Positions 16,635-24,986 of a stretch of 64,000 bases of DNA are shown here, one piece after another. Below the pieces are notes generated by a model. It was given only the letters and a program-made list of their open reading frames with translations, was not told the DNA's origin and ran no database searches. Source of the stretch: Pseudomonas fluorescens (GTDB lineage: Bacteria > Pseudomonadota > Gammaproteobacteria > Pseudomonadales > Pseudomonadaceae). The translations under genes were made by a program, and so were the position numbers. The stretch lies in the NCBI RefSeq assembly GCF_005938625.1, contig NZ_VCNJ01000026.1:62001-126000 (forward strand), given 5' to 3'. Numbering within the stretch: the stretch's first letter is position 1; each line of letters begins with the position of its first letter.

Positions 16635-16951
16635 GGGCGCAACCTCAGAATCAGTGCGACCAGGCCGTCACCGCTGGGTTCAAGCTGAATCAGGTCGTAG
16701 TCACCACCGCCGTCCAAGGCAGGCAAGTCAACGCTGACCAGGATGCCCTGCTCCAGACCGTGCGAATCGCTGACGCGAATCTCGAAACGCGGCTCGCGCA
16801 AACCGGTGTTGAGCTTGCCGAACTTGGGTTGCAGCCAAGGCGCGGCAAACATGCCGAACACTGGCTCTTCGCGACCCTCGATCCGTGCAGTGTCGCCCAG
16901 CGTTTCGAACACCACCGCGTCAACCTCGGCGATCAGATCGCGAAAGCCCAC
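16631..16951 (-). CDS. Head-tail joining protein (lambda FII-like)
   Basis: The 106-residue product begins with GTG 16951, 2 nt after the capsid stop codon; the open frame extends further upstream to 16993 but would overlap the capsid gene. It contains FRDLIAEVDAVVFETLGDTAR and PRFEIRVSDSHGL. Lambda gpFII is 117 residues and binds the portal-connector before tail joining. Order capsid-FII-Z matches lambda. Confidence 0.75.
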   Translation of the reverse strand: MGFRDLIAEVDAVVFETLGDTARIEGREEPVFGMFAAPWLQPKFGKLNTGLREPRFEIRVSDSHGLEQGILVSVDLPALDGGGDYDLIQLEPSGDGLVALILRLRP

Positions 16952-16953
16952 GG

Positions 16954-17949
16954 TCAGAGTTCCAGCAGGACCTGCGCACGTGGTCTCGTGCACAGGTGCA
17001 ACGGGTTGGACTGTGCTTCACCGGCCATGCCTTTGTTGAAGGGCAGCGGTTCGATCATGCTGTAGTACGGAATGCCCTGGGTGTTGACCGTTTCCATGTA
17101 ATCAGCCGGCGCGAACACCGAGATGTACAGATCCGGCACACCTTCAGGGATCAGAAGTGCCTTATCGTCATGCACGAAGGAAACGCCGGCCACCTTGCCA
17201 CGGTAGCGCTCCCAAATAATGCCGCCGAACTCGAAGCTTTCCCGGGCATCACCGCGCAGCGCGGCCGCTTGCTGACTGTTGAGATAGGTTTCTTTTACCG
17301 AAGGGTGGACGATGAACTTGTTCCAGAAGTTTTTACCGCAGAAGGCGCGCGAGCCAGTACTGGTCACGCTACCCAACGCATCCTCCTGCATATCCAGCGC
17401 CTCGCCGCATTGAACCCTCAGCTCTGTCTCTGGATCCGCCAGTCCCATGGACATCCTTTGACGCTTCACACCGAAGCGATCATAGAGATCCAGCAGTACG
17501 GTTTTGCCGTCGGCGTCGAGGATCTGCCCATTCAATGCGCCCATGCGCTGGAACTCGTGCGTGGCGTCCAACTGGCGCCGAGCCTTGGCCAGTCGGGCAT
17601 TGACCACGTCTTGCACCGCCTGCAACTCAGTGCGAGTACCGAAGGCGCGGATGCCCTGAATCTCATCGGCTTTGATGGTGAAGCGTTCCGGCAGATGCAC
17701 AGTGTTGAACGGGATAAGGTTGCGCTTGCTGGCTGCGACCACCAGGCCAGAACCACCACGCTCGCCAGCGGGCACCAGTGCCAAGGTGTCGCCGTCCTTC
17801 TCGATCTGCACGGTCAGGGTGGTGATGCCTTCCTCGCGGAACAGGCCCAAGGCGCTGATGCGCCCTGGCAGGTAGGGTTGATCATTAAGTGCAGCGGTGA
17901 GCGAAGTAACGGTAAACGCTTCGTCGTCAAAAATGGCGATATCGGCCAT
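16954..17949 (-). CDS. Major capsid protein (lambda gpE family)
   Basis: The 331-residue protein is a lambda gpE-type major head protein (HK97 fold). Landmarks include the opening MADIAIFDDEAFTVTSLTAA, RNLIPFNTVHLPE and the C-terminal YSMIEPLPFNKGMAGEAQSN. ATG 17949 is supported by TGGAGAG upstream; the upstream in-frame ATG would include a U-tract stem-loop. It directly follows the decoration protein. Confidence 0.94.
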   Translation of the reverse strand: MADIAIFDDEAFTVTSLTAALNDQPYLPGRISALGLFREEGITTLTVQIEKDGDTLALVPAGERGGSGLVVAASKRNLIPFNTVHLPERFTIKADEIQGIRAFGTRTELQAVQDVVNARLAKARRQLDATHEFQRMGALNGQILDADGKTVLLDLYDRFGVKRQRMSMGLADPETELRVQCGEALDMQEDALGSVTSTGSRAFCGKNFWNKFIVHPSVKETYLNSQQAAALRGDARESFEFGGIIWERYRGKVAGVSFVHDDKALLIPEGVPDLYISVFAPADYMETVNTQGIPYYSMIEPLPFNKGMAGEAQSNPLHLCTRPRAQVLLEL

Positions 17950-17971
17950 GGGTACTCTCCAGAAACGAAAA

Positions 17972-17990
17972 ATCCCGCGCGCGGCGGGAT
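17972..17990 (-). terminator. Intra-operon stem-loop with U tract ahead of the capsid gene
   Basis: On the minus strand ATCCCGC-CGCGC-GCGGGAT is a perfect 7-bp stem, followed by TTTTTCGTTTCTGGAGA. These bases supply the U tract and the capsid ribosome site, and are identical to those ahead of the sheath gene. Confidence 0.65.
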
Positions 17991-18010
17991 GCATATAAAA
18001 AAGAATCGAC

Positions 18011-18355
18011 TTAGCGAACGATCACGAAATGAGTGGCGAGTGCTTTCTCGGCGGCCAGATCCAAGCCGGTCAGGTGTGCTTCGCTGACCTCGGCCAACCT
18101 CACCACGGCGCGACCGCGACGCACCACATCGGATTCGCCAAGCGGGCCGTAAAGAATGGCGACAGCGTTTTCGCTGCCGTCCTCAGCAGTCGGTTCGTAG
18201 GGTGCGAATTCACCGGAGGCTGTCACCAGCCCGAGGATTTGTCCCGGCCACAACGCTGGACCGGCCGCGACGTTGATCGCTTCACGCGAAATGGTGCCAG
18301 CGCCTTCGGACAGCAGGAATTCACCTGCGTGCATCGGTTCCTGTTTGATGGTCAT
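18011..18355 (-). CDS. Head decoration protein D
   Basis: The 114-residue protein is lambda gpD-like: LSEGAGTISREAINVAAGPALWPGQILG and ILYGPLGESDVVRRGRAVVRLAEV. Such trimeric proteins bind the expanded capsid and stabilise it. It overlaps the protease gene by 4 bp (ATGA) and precedes the capsid gene, as in lambda. Confidence 0.93.
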   Translation of the reverse strand: MTIKQEPMHAGEFLLSEGAGTISREAINVAAGPALWPGQILGLVTASGEFAPYEPTAEDGSENAVAILYGPLGESDVVRRGRAVVRLAEVSEAHLTGLDLAAEKALATHFVIVR

Positions 18356-19506
18356 GCTCGTGCTCCTTTCGCGCCGCGCGCGGTTCCTGTTTGGGCCGCT
18401 TGGCGAGCAGCCCAAATCGAGTTGGGGTCAGGTTGTTTGGCCAGCACCTTGGGTGCCGGGTCGTCCGCCAGCGGCAGACTGTTGTCGATTTCAAAGCCTT
18501 TGCCACTGGTGACAATCTTGTCGAACAGACGCGCGCGAACCGCCGCCGCATCCAGACCGGCCGCGACATATTCGGCGCTGAATTCCGGCAGACGTGCGGC
18601 CACGCAGAGGTCGTTCACCGCCTTGGCACGTGCCAGGCCGGCGAGAACGATTTCCTCGCTTTCAAGCTGGGTGGACTTGAGCAGCGGCTCGATCAGGTTG
18701 CTGATGCCCGCCGCCGTGCAGCGCTGAGAGATCATCAATGCCAACTTGGCAGAGTCGACTACGGGAGGCACCAGAGGCGGCTCCACAGGTTCCAGTTCAG
18801 GATCCAGTTCAGGTGGTTCGTCGAGCTGTGCCACCAACTCAGCCGGAGCGTGCTGGTATCGTTGCAGCACCGCTCCCTGTCCGAGGCATGCTTTGACCTT
18901 GATGCCGTCGCCGACTTCGTCTGCAAGACCAAGCGCCACCGCTTCGTTAGCAGTCAGCCAGGTTTCAGCATCAACCATTCGCCGCAGCTCGGCGTCATCG
19001 ATGTCCGGCGCCTTGGCCTTATACGCCGCGAGGATCGCCTCCAAGGTTTGATCCAATACATCAGCGACCCGGCGGAAGTCCTCAGCGTCCCCGCCTGCAT
19101 AGGTGTAGGGGTTATGAATCATCAACATGGCGTTCGCCGCGATGACTACGCGGTGTGCACCGCACACAGCCACGCTGGCCGCACTCGCTGCGAGTGCATC
19201 AATGCGACCGGTGCAGCGCTCGCCCAGCCGCGACAGCGCGTTGTGCATGGCCAGACCATCGAACAGGTCACCGCCGATACTGTTGAACGCGGCCACCACT
19301 GGTGAAACGCCATCATCCATGGCCCGCAGATCCTGCACGAACTGATTCGCAGTGATGCCCCACGCGCCGATCTCGCCATAGACGAAAACTTCGATCACTC
19401 GATCGGTCGCTTCGCCGCTGGCATTAACGGCATACCAGGTCTTGTCCTTTACCTCGACGCGTTTGCCGGCGCGGTTGTAAATACGCGGTTTCGCAGTTTT
19501 GCTCAT
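18352..19506 (-). CDS. Head maturation protease, ClpP-type
   Basis: The 384-residue protein has a ClpP/SppA-like protease domain at residues 35-205: FNSIGGDLFDGLAMHNAL, the serine region DALAASAASVAVCGAH and the histidine in MLMIHNPYTY. A scaffold-like, acidic and proline-rich part follows (EPPELDPELEPVEPPLVPP) and then a helical C-terminus. Phage proteins of this type, like lambda C/Nu3, clear the scaffold during head assembly. It lies between portal and decoration genes. Confidence 0.92.
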   Translation of the reverse strand: MSKTAKPRIYNRAGKRVEVKDKTWYAVNASGEATDRVIEVFVYGEIGAWGITANQFVQDLRAMDDGVSPVVAAFNSIGGDLFDGLAMHNALSRLGERCTGRIDALAASAASVAVCGAHRVVIAANAMLMIHNPYTYAGGDAEDFRRVADVLDQTLEAILAAYKAKAPDIDDAELRRMVDAETWLTANEAVALGLADEVGDGIKVKACLGQGAVLQRYQHAPAELVAQLDEPPELDPELEPVEPPLVPPVVDSAKLALMISQRCTAAGISNLIEPLLKSTQLESEEIVLAGLARAKAVNDLCVAARLPEFSAEYVAAGLDAAAVRARLFDKIVTSGKGFEIDNSLPLADDPAPKVLAKQPDPNSIWAARQAAQTGTARGAKGARA

Positions 19507-20984
19507 GGTTGCTCCTTGTCGTCGGTGTCTTCGACGGCATCAAGGGTGTTGTAGTTGAGGCCCAATGCGGTGGCGCGCGCCAGATCGGCAGCGTTTTCCA
19601 GATCGACCGTTTCGGCGTCGTAGCCGGTACGCAAGACCATCTCGCTGCGCGACGAAAACCCGGCCTGCACTTCCATACGCCGCGCCTGCACGTCCTGCAC
19701 CGGCTGGATGTAGGCCCAGCCTTGTGGCACCCAGCGAGTGCGCAGGTACTGGCGGCGCTTCTGCGCGTAATCGTCCAGCACCAGAACACCCGACAGCACC
19801 GCCATGTCCATCCACGCGGCCCGTACCGGGCGGCAAAGTTGATGCACATACACGCTGAATTGCAGTTGTTCCAGGCGGCGCCGAAACTCGTTGAGCACCA
19901 CCCGCAGTGCTCGGTCGTTGATGCCGCGCATGTCGCCGGTGAGGATCTCGTAAGGCGTGCCCGACCCCGCTGCAGCAGCCATCAGTTGTTGCCGCATGAA
20001 GTCTGGGTAGTTGTTGCCGGCGTCTGGTGGTTTGGAGAACTCAACCTCCTCACCTGCGCCCAGTTCCTGCATGGTGCCGGGTTCGAGAGCGACCATCGGG
20101 GTGAAGCCATCGCGATCCAGATCGAGCGGCTGACCGGTCACCGGATCTCTGGGAAGTGGTCCCGAGTCCGGCGCCGGACGCTTGATGAAACCGGCAAACA
20201 GGTTGGCCACTTCCTGACGGAACAGCACCGCGTCGTCGTAGTTGTCCAGACTGCGCAGCCGTTTGAGCACCGGCGACAATCGTGGCACACCGCGTAGCTG
20301 GCCAGGCTCGACCGGCTCGAAGATGTGCAGCACTTGAGCGGCGGGTACGCGCACCAGCTGGTTGTAACCAGCATTCAGCGAGGAGGCATCACGCGGATGC
20401 GACAGGTACATCCAATACGCTACGCGCTTGCCGCCGGGGGTGAACTCAATACCGGCGCGGATCACGTTACCGTTCTTGGTGGACTCGAACTTGTCGTGCG
20501 GCACGAACTCCGGTGCCAGGATCTGCAACTGCAGCGGAACCGCCAAACCTTCATCTAGACTGCGAGGACGCAACCGAACAAAGCATTCGCCCGAGGTTTC
20601 AACCGTGCGTGCCACCAGCGCCTGCTGGCCGTAGAAGTCGGTACGGTCATCCGCATCTGACTCATCGACCCAATCTCCCCACAGCTCCTGCAGCAGTTTG
20701 CGCAAGACATCGTCGTCAGTCGTCGGCCGAGGCGTGATACCGGTGCCGATCAGGTTGCTTACACGCTTGTCGATGACGTTGAAGGCATACGGGTCGTTGC
20801 GAACCGCTGCCCGGGAACGCGACCGCAGGTTGCGCAGTGCCGGGGTGTTGATGCTGTTGATCCCGTTGTCGGGCGCGTCCCAGCCAGCAGAGCGGCGTCC
20901 CTCTCCAGCACCTTCGTAACTGGCCTTGATGTTGGACGGCAGGACAAATCCGTTACGGGTCAGCGTTGGAAACTGTCGGGCCAT
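19503..20984 (-). CDS. Portal protein (lambda family)
   Basis: The 493-residue protein is a lambda gpB-type portal: AVRNDPYAFNVIDKRVSNLIGTGITP, FVRLRPRSLDEGLAVPLQLQIL, and GTPYEILTGDMRGINDRALR are landmark stretches. A dodecamer forms the DNA channel at one capsid vertex. It overlaps the protease gene by 4 bp and the upstream head-joining gene by one base. Confidence 0.95.
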   Translation of the reverse strand: MARQFPTLTRNGFVLPSNIKASYEGAGEGRRSAGWDAPDNGINSINTPALRNLRSRSRAAVRNDPYAFNVIDKRVSNLIGTGITPRPTTDDDVLRKLLQELWGDWVDESDADDRTDFYGQQALVARTVETSGECFVRLRPRSLDEGLAVPLQLQILAPEFVPHDKFESTKNGNVIRAGIEFTPGGKRVAYWMYLSHPRDASSLNAGYNQLVRVPAAQVLHIFEPVEPGQLRGVPRLSPVLKRLRSLDNYDDAVLFRQEVANLFAGFIKRPAPDSGPLPRDPVTGQPLDLDRDGFTPMVALEPGTMQELGAGEEVEFSKPPDAGNNYPDFMRQQLMAAAAGSGTPYEILTGDMRGINDRALRVVLNEFRRRLEQLQFSVYVHQLCRPVRAAWMDMAVLSGVLVLDDYAQKRRQYLRTRWVPQGWAYIQPVQDVQARRMEVQAGFSSRSEMVLRTGYDAETVDLENAADLARATALGLNYNTLDAVEDTDDKEQP

Positions 20985-21190
20985 CAGACCCCCTTCCCTG
21001 CGTGGTACAGCCGGACCACGCGCGAACGTGGCCCAGCTGCACTTGCCAGCGACAAGCGTATTTCTTCGCGCGCCTTGAGCAGTTCATCGACCGTGCGGTA
21101 TTCCACGGTACGGTCGGTGTAGCGCACAGTTTTCTCACCGCGAGCAATGGCCGCCTCAACCGCGTCGAGGTGCTTTTTCGTAAAGGACAT
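20984..21190 (-). CDS. Head-tail joining protein (lambda gpW-like)
   Basis: The 68-residue protein is the size of lambda gpW (68 residues) and has its two-helix pattern: KHLDAVEAAIARGEKTVRYTDRTVEYR and ELLKAREEIRLSLASA. gpW is added to the packaged head below the portal. It lies between terminase and portal as in lambda. ATG 21190 is one base downstream of the terminase stop region. Confidence 0.9.
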   Translation of the reverse strand: MSFTKKHLDAVEAAIARGEKTVRYTDRTVEYRTVDELLKAREEIRLSLASAAGPRSRVVRLYHAGKGV

Positions 21191-21191
21191 A

Positions 21192-23219
21192 TCAGCGTCT
21201 CTTGAGGTAGCCGCTTGTACTGACGCGGCGTGGAGGAACAGCCATAGGCTGGTGGCGTGGAGTAACTGATTGAACAGAGTCAGCAGGCGGGGCGGAGTAT
21301 GTTTTCGAGACCGGCAACGCCTCAGGTGTCTCATTTGACGAAATAGGTACTTCCGGATCAGCTTGGACCGACTTGTCTTCAAACAAGTGATGCTGCATGA
21401 GCGATTGCCGTACTCGATCCCAATCACTAGCGTGATAACGCCCAAGGCCCAGGTATTCGGCCATTGCCAAGGCGTACACCATCAGGTCGAGCGCTTCGTT
21501 ACGATCGGCCTTCCCCTTCGTCCATTCAACGCGCCACTGACCTTTAACGAAACGAGCCACCTTGCGCTCGGCCACACATTGGGCAAAGAAGTCATCAGGT
21601 AGATCCTTGGCGAAGTGCAAGGCCCCGGGTCCAGATTCCAACGCGTAGCGGTTATAGATCCAGTCCTTCGCAGTATCGGTGCCGATCATCCAGAGTTCGG
21701 CACCATTCTTTTCGACGTTCCCGCGCCAATTAACATCAACGCGGGACGGACGCTGAGCGATAACCAGCTTACCTTTACGACTCTCGCCTTTTACTGCAAA
21801 GACATTTCGCCAACGGCGAATGCGGCAGAACTGATAAACCTCATGCGTATGGTGTCCACCCGAGTCAACGGCGGTAGCGAGGATGCCCAATCCGACGCCA
21901 CTAGGATGACGGTAGCGAGCCTTGAGCTTGGTATCTAGCGCCTCCCATGTTCTGTCGTCGGATGGGTCACCCATGATGACTTGATGGTCAATGACCCAAC
22001 GCTCCAGTCCGACACCCCAGCCCATTACCATGAACTCAAGACGATTGCCTTGAACGTCCACTGCGGCAGTCAGCATCAGCGCGCCCGTGGGTACGGTGCC
22101 GAGCACGTACGTTTCTTGCAGCGCTCGGGCTTGAAGTTCATCTGCTTTGGTCTGTTCAAGCGCGCTGTCCCAGGGCAGCCCAAGCCTAGTGTTGTAAAAC
22201 ACCTGCATGAGCGACTGATTGCCTTTTTTCTGCTCGCTCATCGCTGAGTCGAACTCGCGAGCTAGCAGGACCCAGCTAGTCCATCCAAGGGGCGCATAAA
22301 GGGCATTGAGCTGAAAGCCGATGGTTTCGCCGTCACCGTGAGAATGAGCGCGCCACTCACCCTTTGCCAACATCGTGGCCTTTTCATGTTCATCGATTAG
22401 CGCGCCGCATTCAGGCCCATTGCAAAGGTACTGAACCTGGGCATACGCCTCGTCCCACTTCAGATGAGACCAGTCGAGCACCTGCATATGTTGGCAGTGC
22501 GGGCACGGCACATAAAAGTGACGCTGATCGCTGATGCGGAAAAGATCATCAATGCGCGACGCCCCCTTCAGGGTTGGCGTACTTGAAAAATAGAACTTGG
22601 CATTGCGCCCGAACGTTGAAGCTCGAGCTTCCGCCAGCTTGACCGGATCGCCCTCACTGTTCAGATCCATCTCCCAACGATCGATCTCGTCGCCGTAGAC
22701 GTAGCGCACCGACTTTTCTGCGAGGTTTGAAGAAGAGCCGGCGGTCGCAATGAACAACCGGCCACCCTCAAACTGTTTGACTCCGGAGGTGTTAGTGCCC
22801 TCCCTTGATCGGGGTTTGACGATGCGTTCGCGTAGTTCAGGAACCACCTCTGCGGCCTGATCAAAACGTGCGGCAATGTCATGTGCCAAACGCTGCGTAG
22901 GTTCCAATAACAGGATGTTCGCCGGCGCCATATGAATACAGCCGCCGATCCAATTCAAAGCAATCTGCGTCTTCATCAACTGCGAGGCGACCATTGTCAC
23001 CACCCGCTTGCATGGATGCGCCGGTGATAGACATTGCATCGGTTCACGAGCATAAGGCGTACGTGCCGTCCGATAGGGACCGGGTTCAGCGCCGCCTTGG
23101 CTTTGGGGGATCCGCATGTAACGGTCGGCCCATTCGTCAACCCAAAGCTCAGGCTCCGGCCGCAGTCCGCGAAAGTAGCCGCTGCGGTACACCTCAGTGC
23201 CATCGGCGTAGTTGGCCAT
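21192..23219 (-). CDS. Terminase large subunit (GpA family)
   Basis: The 675-residue protein is a lambda gpA-type large terminase. The ATPase part has an unusual Walker A-like SQLMKT (TMVASQLMKTQIALNW) and KSVRYVYGDEIDRWE for Walker B. A zinc-ribbon-like PCPHCQHM with CNGPECGALI follows, and the C-terminal nuclease region holds AVDVQGNRLEFMVMGWG. It packages DNA into the prohead and cuts at cos. The small subunit lies directly upstream with a 2-bp gap. Confidence 0.95.
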   Translation of the reverse strand: MANYADGTEVYRSGYFRGLRPEPELWVDEWADRYMRIPQSQGGAEPGPYRTARTPYAREPMQCLSPAHPCKRVVTMVASQLMKTQIALNWIGGCIHMAPANILLLEPTQRLAHDIAARFDQAAEVVPELRERIVKPRSREGTNTSGVKQFEGGRLFIATAGSSSNLAEKSVRYVYGDEIDRWEMDLNSEGDPVKLAEARASTFGRNAKFYFSSTPTLKGASRIDDLFRISDQRHFYVPCPHCQHMQVLDWSHLKWDEAYAQVQYLCNGPECGALIDEHEKATMLAKGEWRAHSHGDGETIGFQLNALYAPLGWTSWVLLAREFDSAMSEQKKGNQSLMQVFYNTRLGLPWDSALEQTKADELQARALQETYVLGTVPTGALMLTAAVDVQGNRLEFMVMGWGVGLERWVIDHQVIMGDPSDDRTWEALDTKLKARYRHPSGVGLGILATAVDSGGHHTHEVYQFCRIRRWRNVFAVKGESRKGKLVIAQRPSRVDVNWRGNVEKNGAELWMIGTDTAKDWIYNRYALESGPGALHFAKDLPDDFFAQCVAERKVARFVKGQWRVEWTKGKADRNEALDLMVYALAMAEYLGLGRYHASDWDRVRQSLMQHHLFEDKSVQADPEVPISSNETPEALPVSKTYSAPPADSVQSVTPRHQPMAVPPRRVSTSGYLKRR

Positions 23220-23221
23220 GA

Positions 23222-23833
23222 TTAACTCCCCACGTTTGAAAGCGCACGCTGCAAATCAGCGGAGGACATCCGTTCGGCGTCTTCCAGTGTTCGACGTAGC
23301 GCAGCTAACAATTGTTTTTCCACCATCCATGGATCGGTCATCGCTGCCAATTCCGGAGCGATCTGAGTCGGCATGGTCATCAGCAAATCACGCAGCAGCC
23401 GGCCTGTATCGAAGGCAGCTCTGTCGACCACAGCCGACTCAACCAGTACACCTTGATCCTTGTAAAAATCAGCCTCGACGCTCAGGGATGCAAAGTGTTC
23501 CTTTCGAGCACGCGCCTTTTGGAAGTCAGGCAGTGCGGCGGCAGCAGAAAGACTCGAGGGCTGCGCAGCCTGCAAAAACGGCGGCGAAGGTTCGGGGACC
23601 GCAGTGCTGAAACCGTCTTTGACCTGCCGCTCACGTTCGTGACGGGCGACAACGCCGGCCTTGCTGGGGTCCGATGTTTCTTTGATGAGGGATTCTGTCG
23701 CATATACATCGACGCGTTTCCCATCCGGCGCCATCACCAAACGCCCGTTGTCTTTCAGCCAGGTGATGGTGCTGGGCGCCTTTCCAATTCGAGCAGCGAA
23801 GGCGCTTTTCGAGAGGTAGAGAGGCTCAGTCAT
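23222..23833 (-). CDS. Terminase small subunit (Nu1-like)
   Basis: The 203-residue protein starts with a winged-helix DNA-binding domain (LSKSAFAARIGKAPSTITWLKDNGR), then a low-complexity linker and a helical C-terminus that should contact the large subunit. Lambda Nu1 (181 residues) has the same design and binds the R sites of cos. Its immediate upstream DNA has an array of TTTCAGT repeats, a possible binding site. Confidence 0.85.
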   Translation of the reverse strand: MTEPLYLSKSAFAARIGKAPSTITWLKDNGRLVMAPDGKRVDVYATESLIKETSDPSKAGVVARHERERQVKDGFSTAVPEPSPPFLQAAQPSSLSAAAALPDFQKARARKEHFASLSVEADFYKDQGVLVESAVVDRAAFDTGRLLRDLLMTMPTQIAPELAAMTDPWMVEKQLLAALRRTLEDAERMSSADLQRALSNVGS

Positions 23834-23967
23834 AGTAGATTTTTCAGTCCTTTTTCAATGAGATTTCAGTGATTGAAATTTCAGTAACTTTTCAGTGCTC
23901 GCAGAAACCGAGTTGCGCGGGTTTCCGACCCCGTACCCTCCGAATAACCCCAGGGTCCCCGGCGGTT
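23834..23967. other. Candidate cos region with phased TTTCAGT repeats
   Basis: The gap between holin and terminase small subunit holds TTTCAGT (or TTTCAAT) at 23842, 23853, 23864, 23879 and 23890, so spacings of 11, 11, 15 and 11 bp, on one face of the helix. Next to it is a GC-rich stretch with inverted GAAACC / GGTTTC (23904-23909 and 23920-23925) and the palindrome-like CCCCAGGGTCCCC. Position next to a Nu1-like gene and the phased array fit cosB plus cosN. This is inference. Confidence 0.55.
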
Positions 23968-24312
23968 TCAGGCTGCCCCGCCACCATTCGGCGGGACATC
24001 GCACACGCCAAGCCGCTTGGCAGCCCAGCGTTCGTACAAGCCGATGGCAACATCTGCACCGGCCATTGCCGTGAGACAACCCAAGGCGCCCGCAGTCCAG
24101 AGCGACATGCCCGCCGCGATCATCAGCATCATTGCCGAGACTCCGCAGACAATGCAGGCACCGGATCGAAGCGCAAGCCGACGCATTAACGCCCAGCCCC
24201 GGGCACCATCCTTGTCTGCTCGCCACATCTCACCGGATACGCCGCCGACCAGAGCCAGGACGATCACCAACCAGATCGGCATTTCTGCCAGCGCTTGCTG
24301 CTCATTTGTCAT
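23968..24312 (-). CDS. Phage holin
   Basis: The 114-residue protein has three likely membrane segments: PIWLVIVLALVGGVSG, GACIVCGVSAMMLMIAAG and TAGALGCLTAMAGADVAIG, with a charged C-terminus. This is a typical three-segment holin. It forms the lethal membrane holes that time lysis. It lies upstream of the terminase genes, about 21 kb from the endolysin. Confidence 0.8.
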   Translation of the reverse strand: MTNEQQALAEMPIWLVIVLALVGGVSGEMWRADKDGARGWALMRRLALRSGACIVCGVSAMMLMIAAGMSLWTAGALGCLTAMAGADVAIGLYERWAAKRLGVCDVPPNGGGAA

Positions 24313-24345
24313 GTTGTGCCTCAAGTGAAGGAGCATGCCGAACAC

Positions 24346-24378
24346 AAAAAAGAAAACCCCGCCGGAGGGCAGGGTTTT
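24346..24378 (-). terminator. Rho-independent terminator between late regulator and holin
   Basis: On the minus strand AAAACCC-TGCC...GGC-GGGGTTTT forms a strong hairpin followed by CTTTTTT. It lies upstream of all late genes and downstream of the Q-like gene, where a late-gene terminator that needs antitermination would be expected. Confidence 0.75.
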
Positions 24379-24480
24379 CAATGTCGCGGCATACGCCAGG
24401 ACGAAGTGCACAGCACGTGCTCGGGGAAGCGCCAAGGCGCAGAATCCATATCGTGGGGACTTTTTACCCCCTGAGTACGG

Positions 24481-24505
24481 AACCGAAAAGAGGGCATTTT
24501 CGGTT
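24481..24505 (-). terminator. Perfect hairpin at the stop codon of the Q-like gene
   Basis: AACCGAAAA at 24481-24489 and TTTTCGGTT at 24497-24505 form a 9-bp stem with a 7-nt loop that overlaps the stop codon of the upstream gene. No separate U tract follows, so it may pause or stabilise rather than terminate. Confidence 0.4.
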
Positions 24506-24986
24506 ATCCAACTTGACGCAACTTTGACGCAACTTTGAGGAGACTTTGAGGTAAAGCGCCCCGACCAACGGTAAGCCACTTACGTGCGTCCTTGCGCTCG
24601 GCCAGCACCTCAAAGAGTCGGACATGAAGACGGTGCACCAGATCGTAGTAGGTTTGCTTCGCCTTTGAGACGTAGCCAAGTTCGTGCATCTGCGCTGCCC
24701 ATGTTGGTGCAGGGTCAAAGCCATAACGCATAACCGCCAACTGTTGCAGCCTTTCACCCCGACCATCTTGCCGGGCTATCTCGGAAAGGGCGGCACCAAC
24801 TTCCTGCGCAATTGCATCTGGTCCTGCACCACCGTCGAGAAGGATCCGAGAACCGGGTGTTCCTCGGGGCGCGCAACCGCCCCACTCCATGATCGTCGCC
24901 ATCGGGCTACCCATGCCTCCGGTTTCACCGCCGTGTCGGCATTGCTCGCCCCAATGTTTCAGCAACAACTCCATCGCTTCAATCAT
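24504..24986 (-). CDS. Putative late-gene regulator (Q-like antitermination candidate)
   Basis: The 160-residue protein begins MIEAMELLLKHWGEQCRHGG, a helical start, and has a helical C-terminal half (YVSKAKQTYYDLVHRLHVRLFEVLAERKDARKW). It is not firmly recognised. Its position at the end of the early leftward operon, immediately ahead of a terminator and the late genes, fits a Q-type antiterminator or late activator. Its last codons contain 11-bp direct repeats. ATG 24986 is chosen because the upstream extension is made of the repeat-rich leader. Confidence 0.55.
   Translation of the reverse strand: MIEAMELLLKHWGEQCRHGGETGGMGSPMATIMEWGGCAPRGTPGSRILLDGGAGPDAIAQEVGAALSEIARQDGRGERLQQLAVMRYGFDPAPTWAAQMHELGYVSKAKQTYYDLVHRLHVRLFEVLAERKDARKWLTVGRGALPQSLLKVASKLRQVG
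24511..24549. repeat. 11-bp-phased direct repeats CGCAACTTTGA
   Basis: CGCAACTTTGA occurs twice in tandem at 24517-24527 and 24528-24538. It is preceded by a partial ACTTGA at 24511 and followed by a variant GGAGACTTTGA at 24539-24549. The repeats lie in the last codons of the Q-like gene. They may be a protein-binding site used by that gene product. Confidence 0.6.

Noticed and set aside
24335..24538. 67-residue + strand frame in the terminator region after the late regulator
   Set aside because: It covers a terminator hairpin and direct repeats and is on the strand opposite to the operon.
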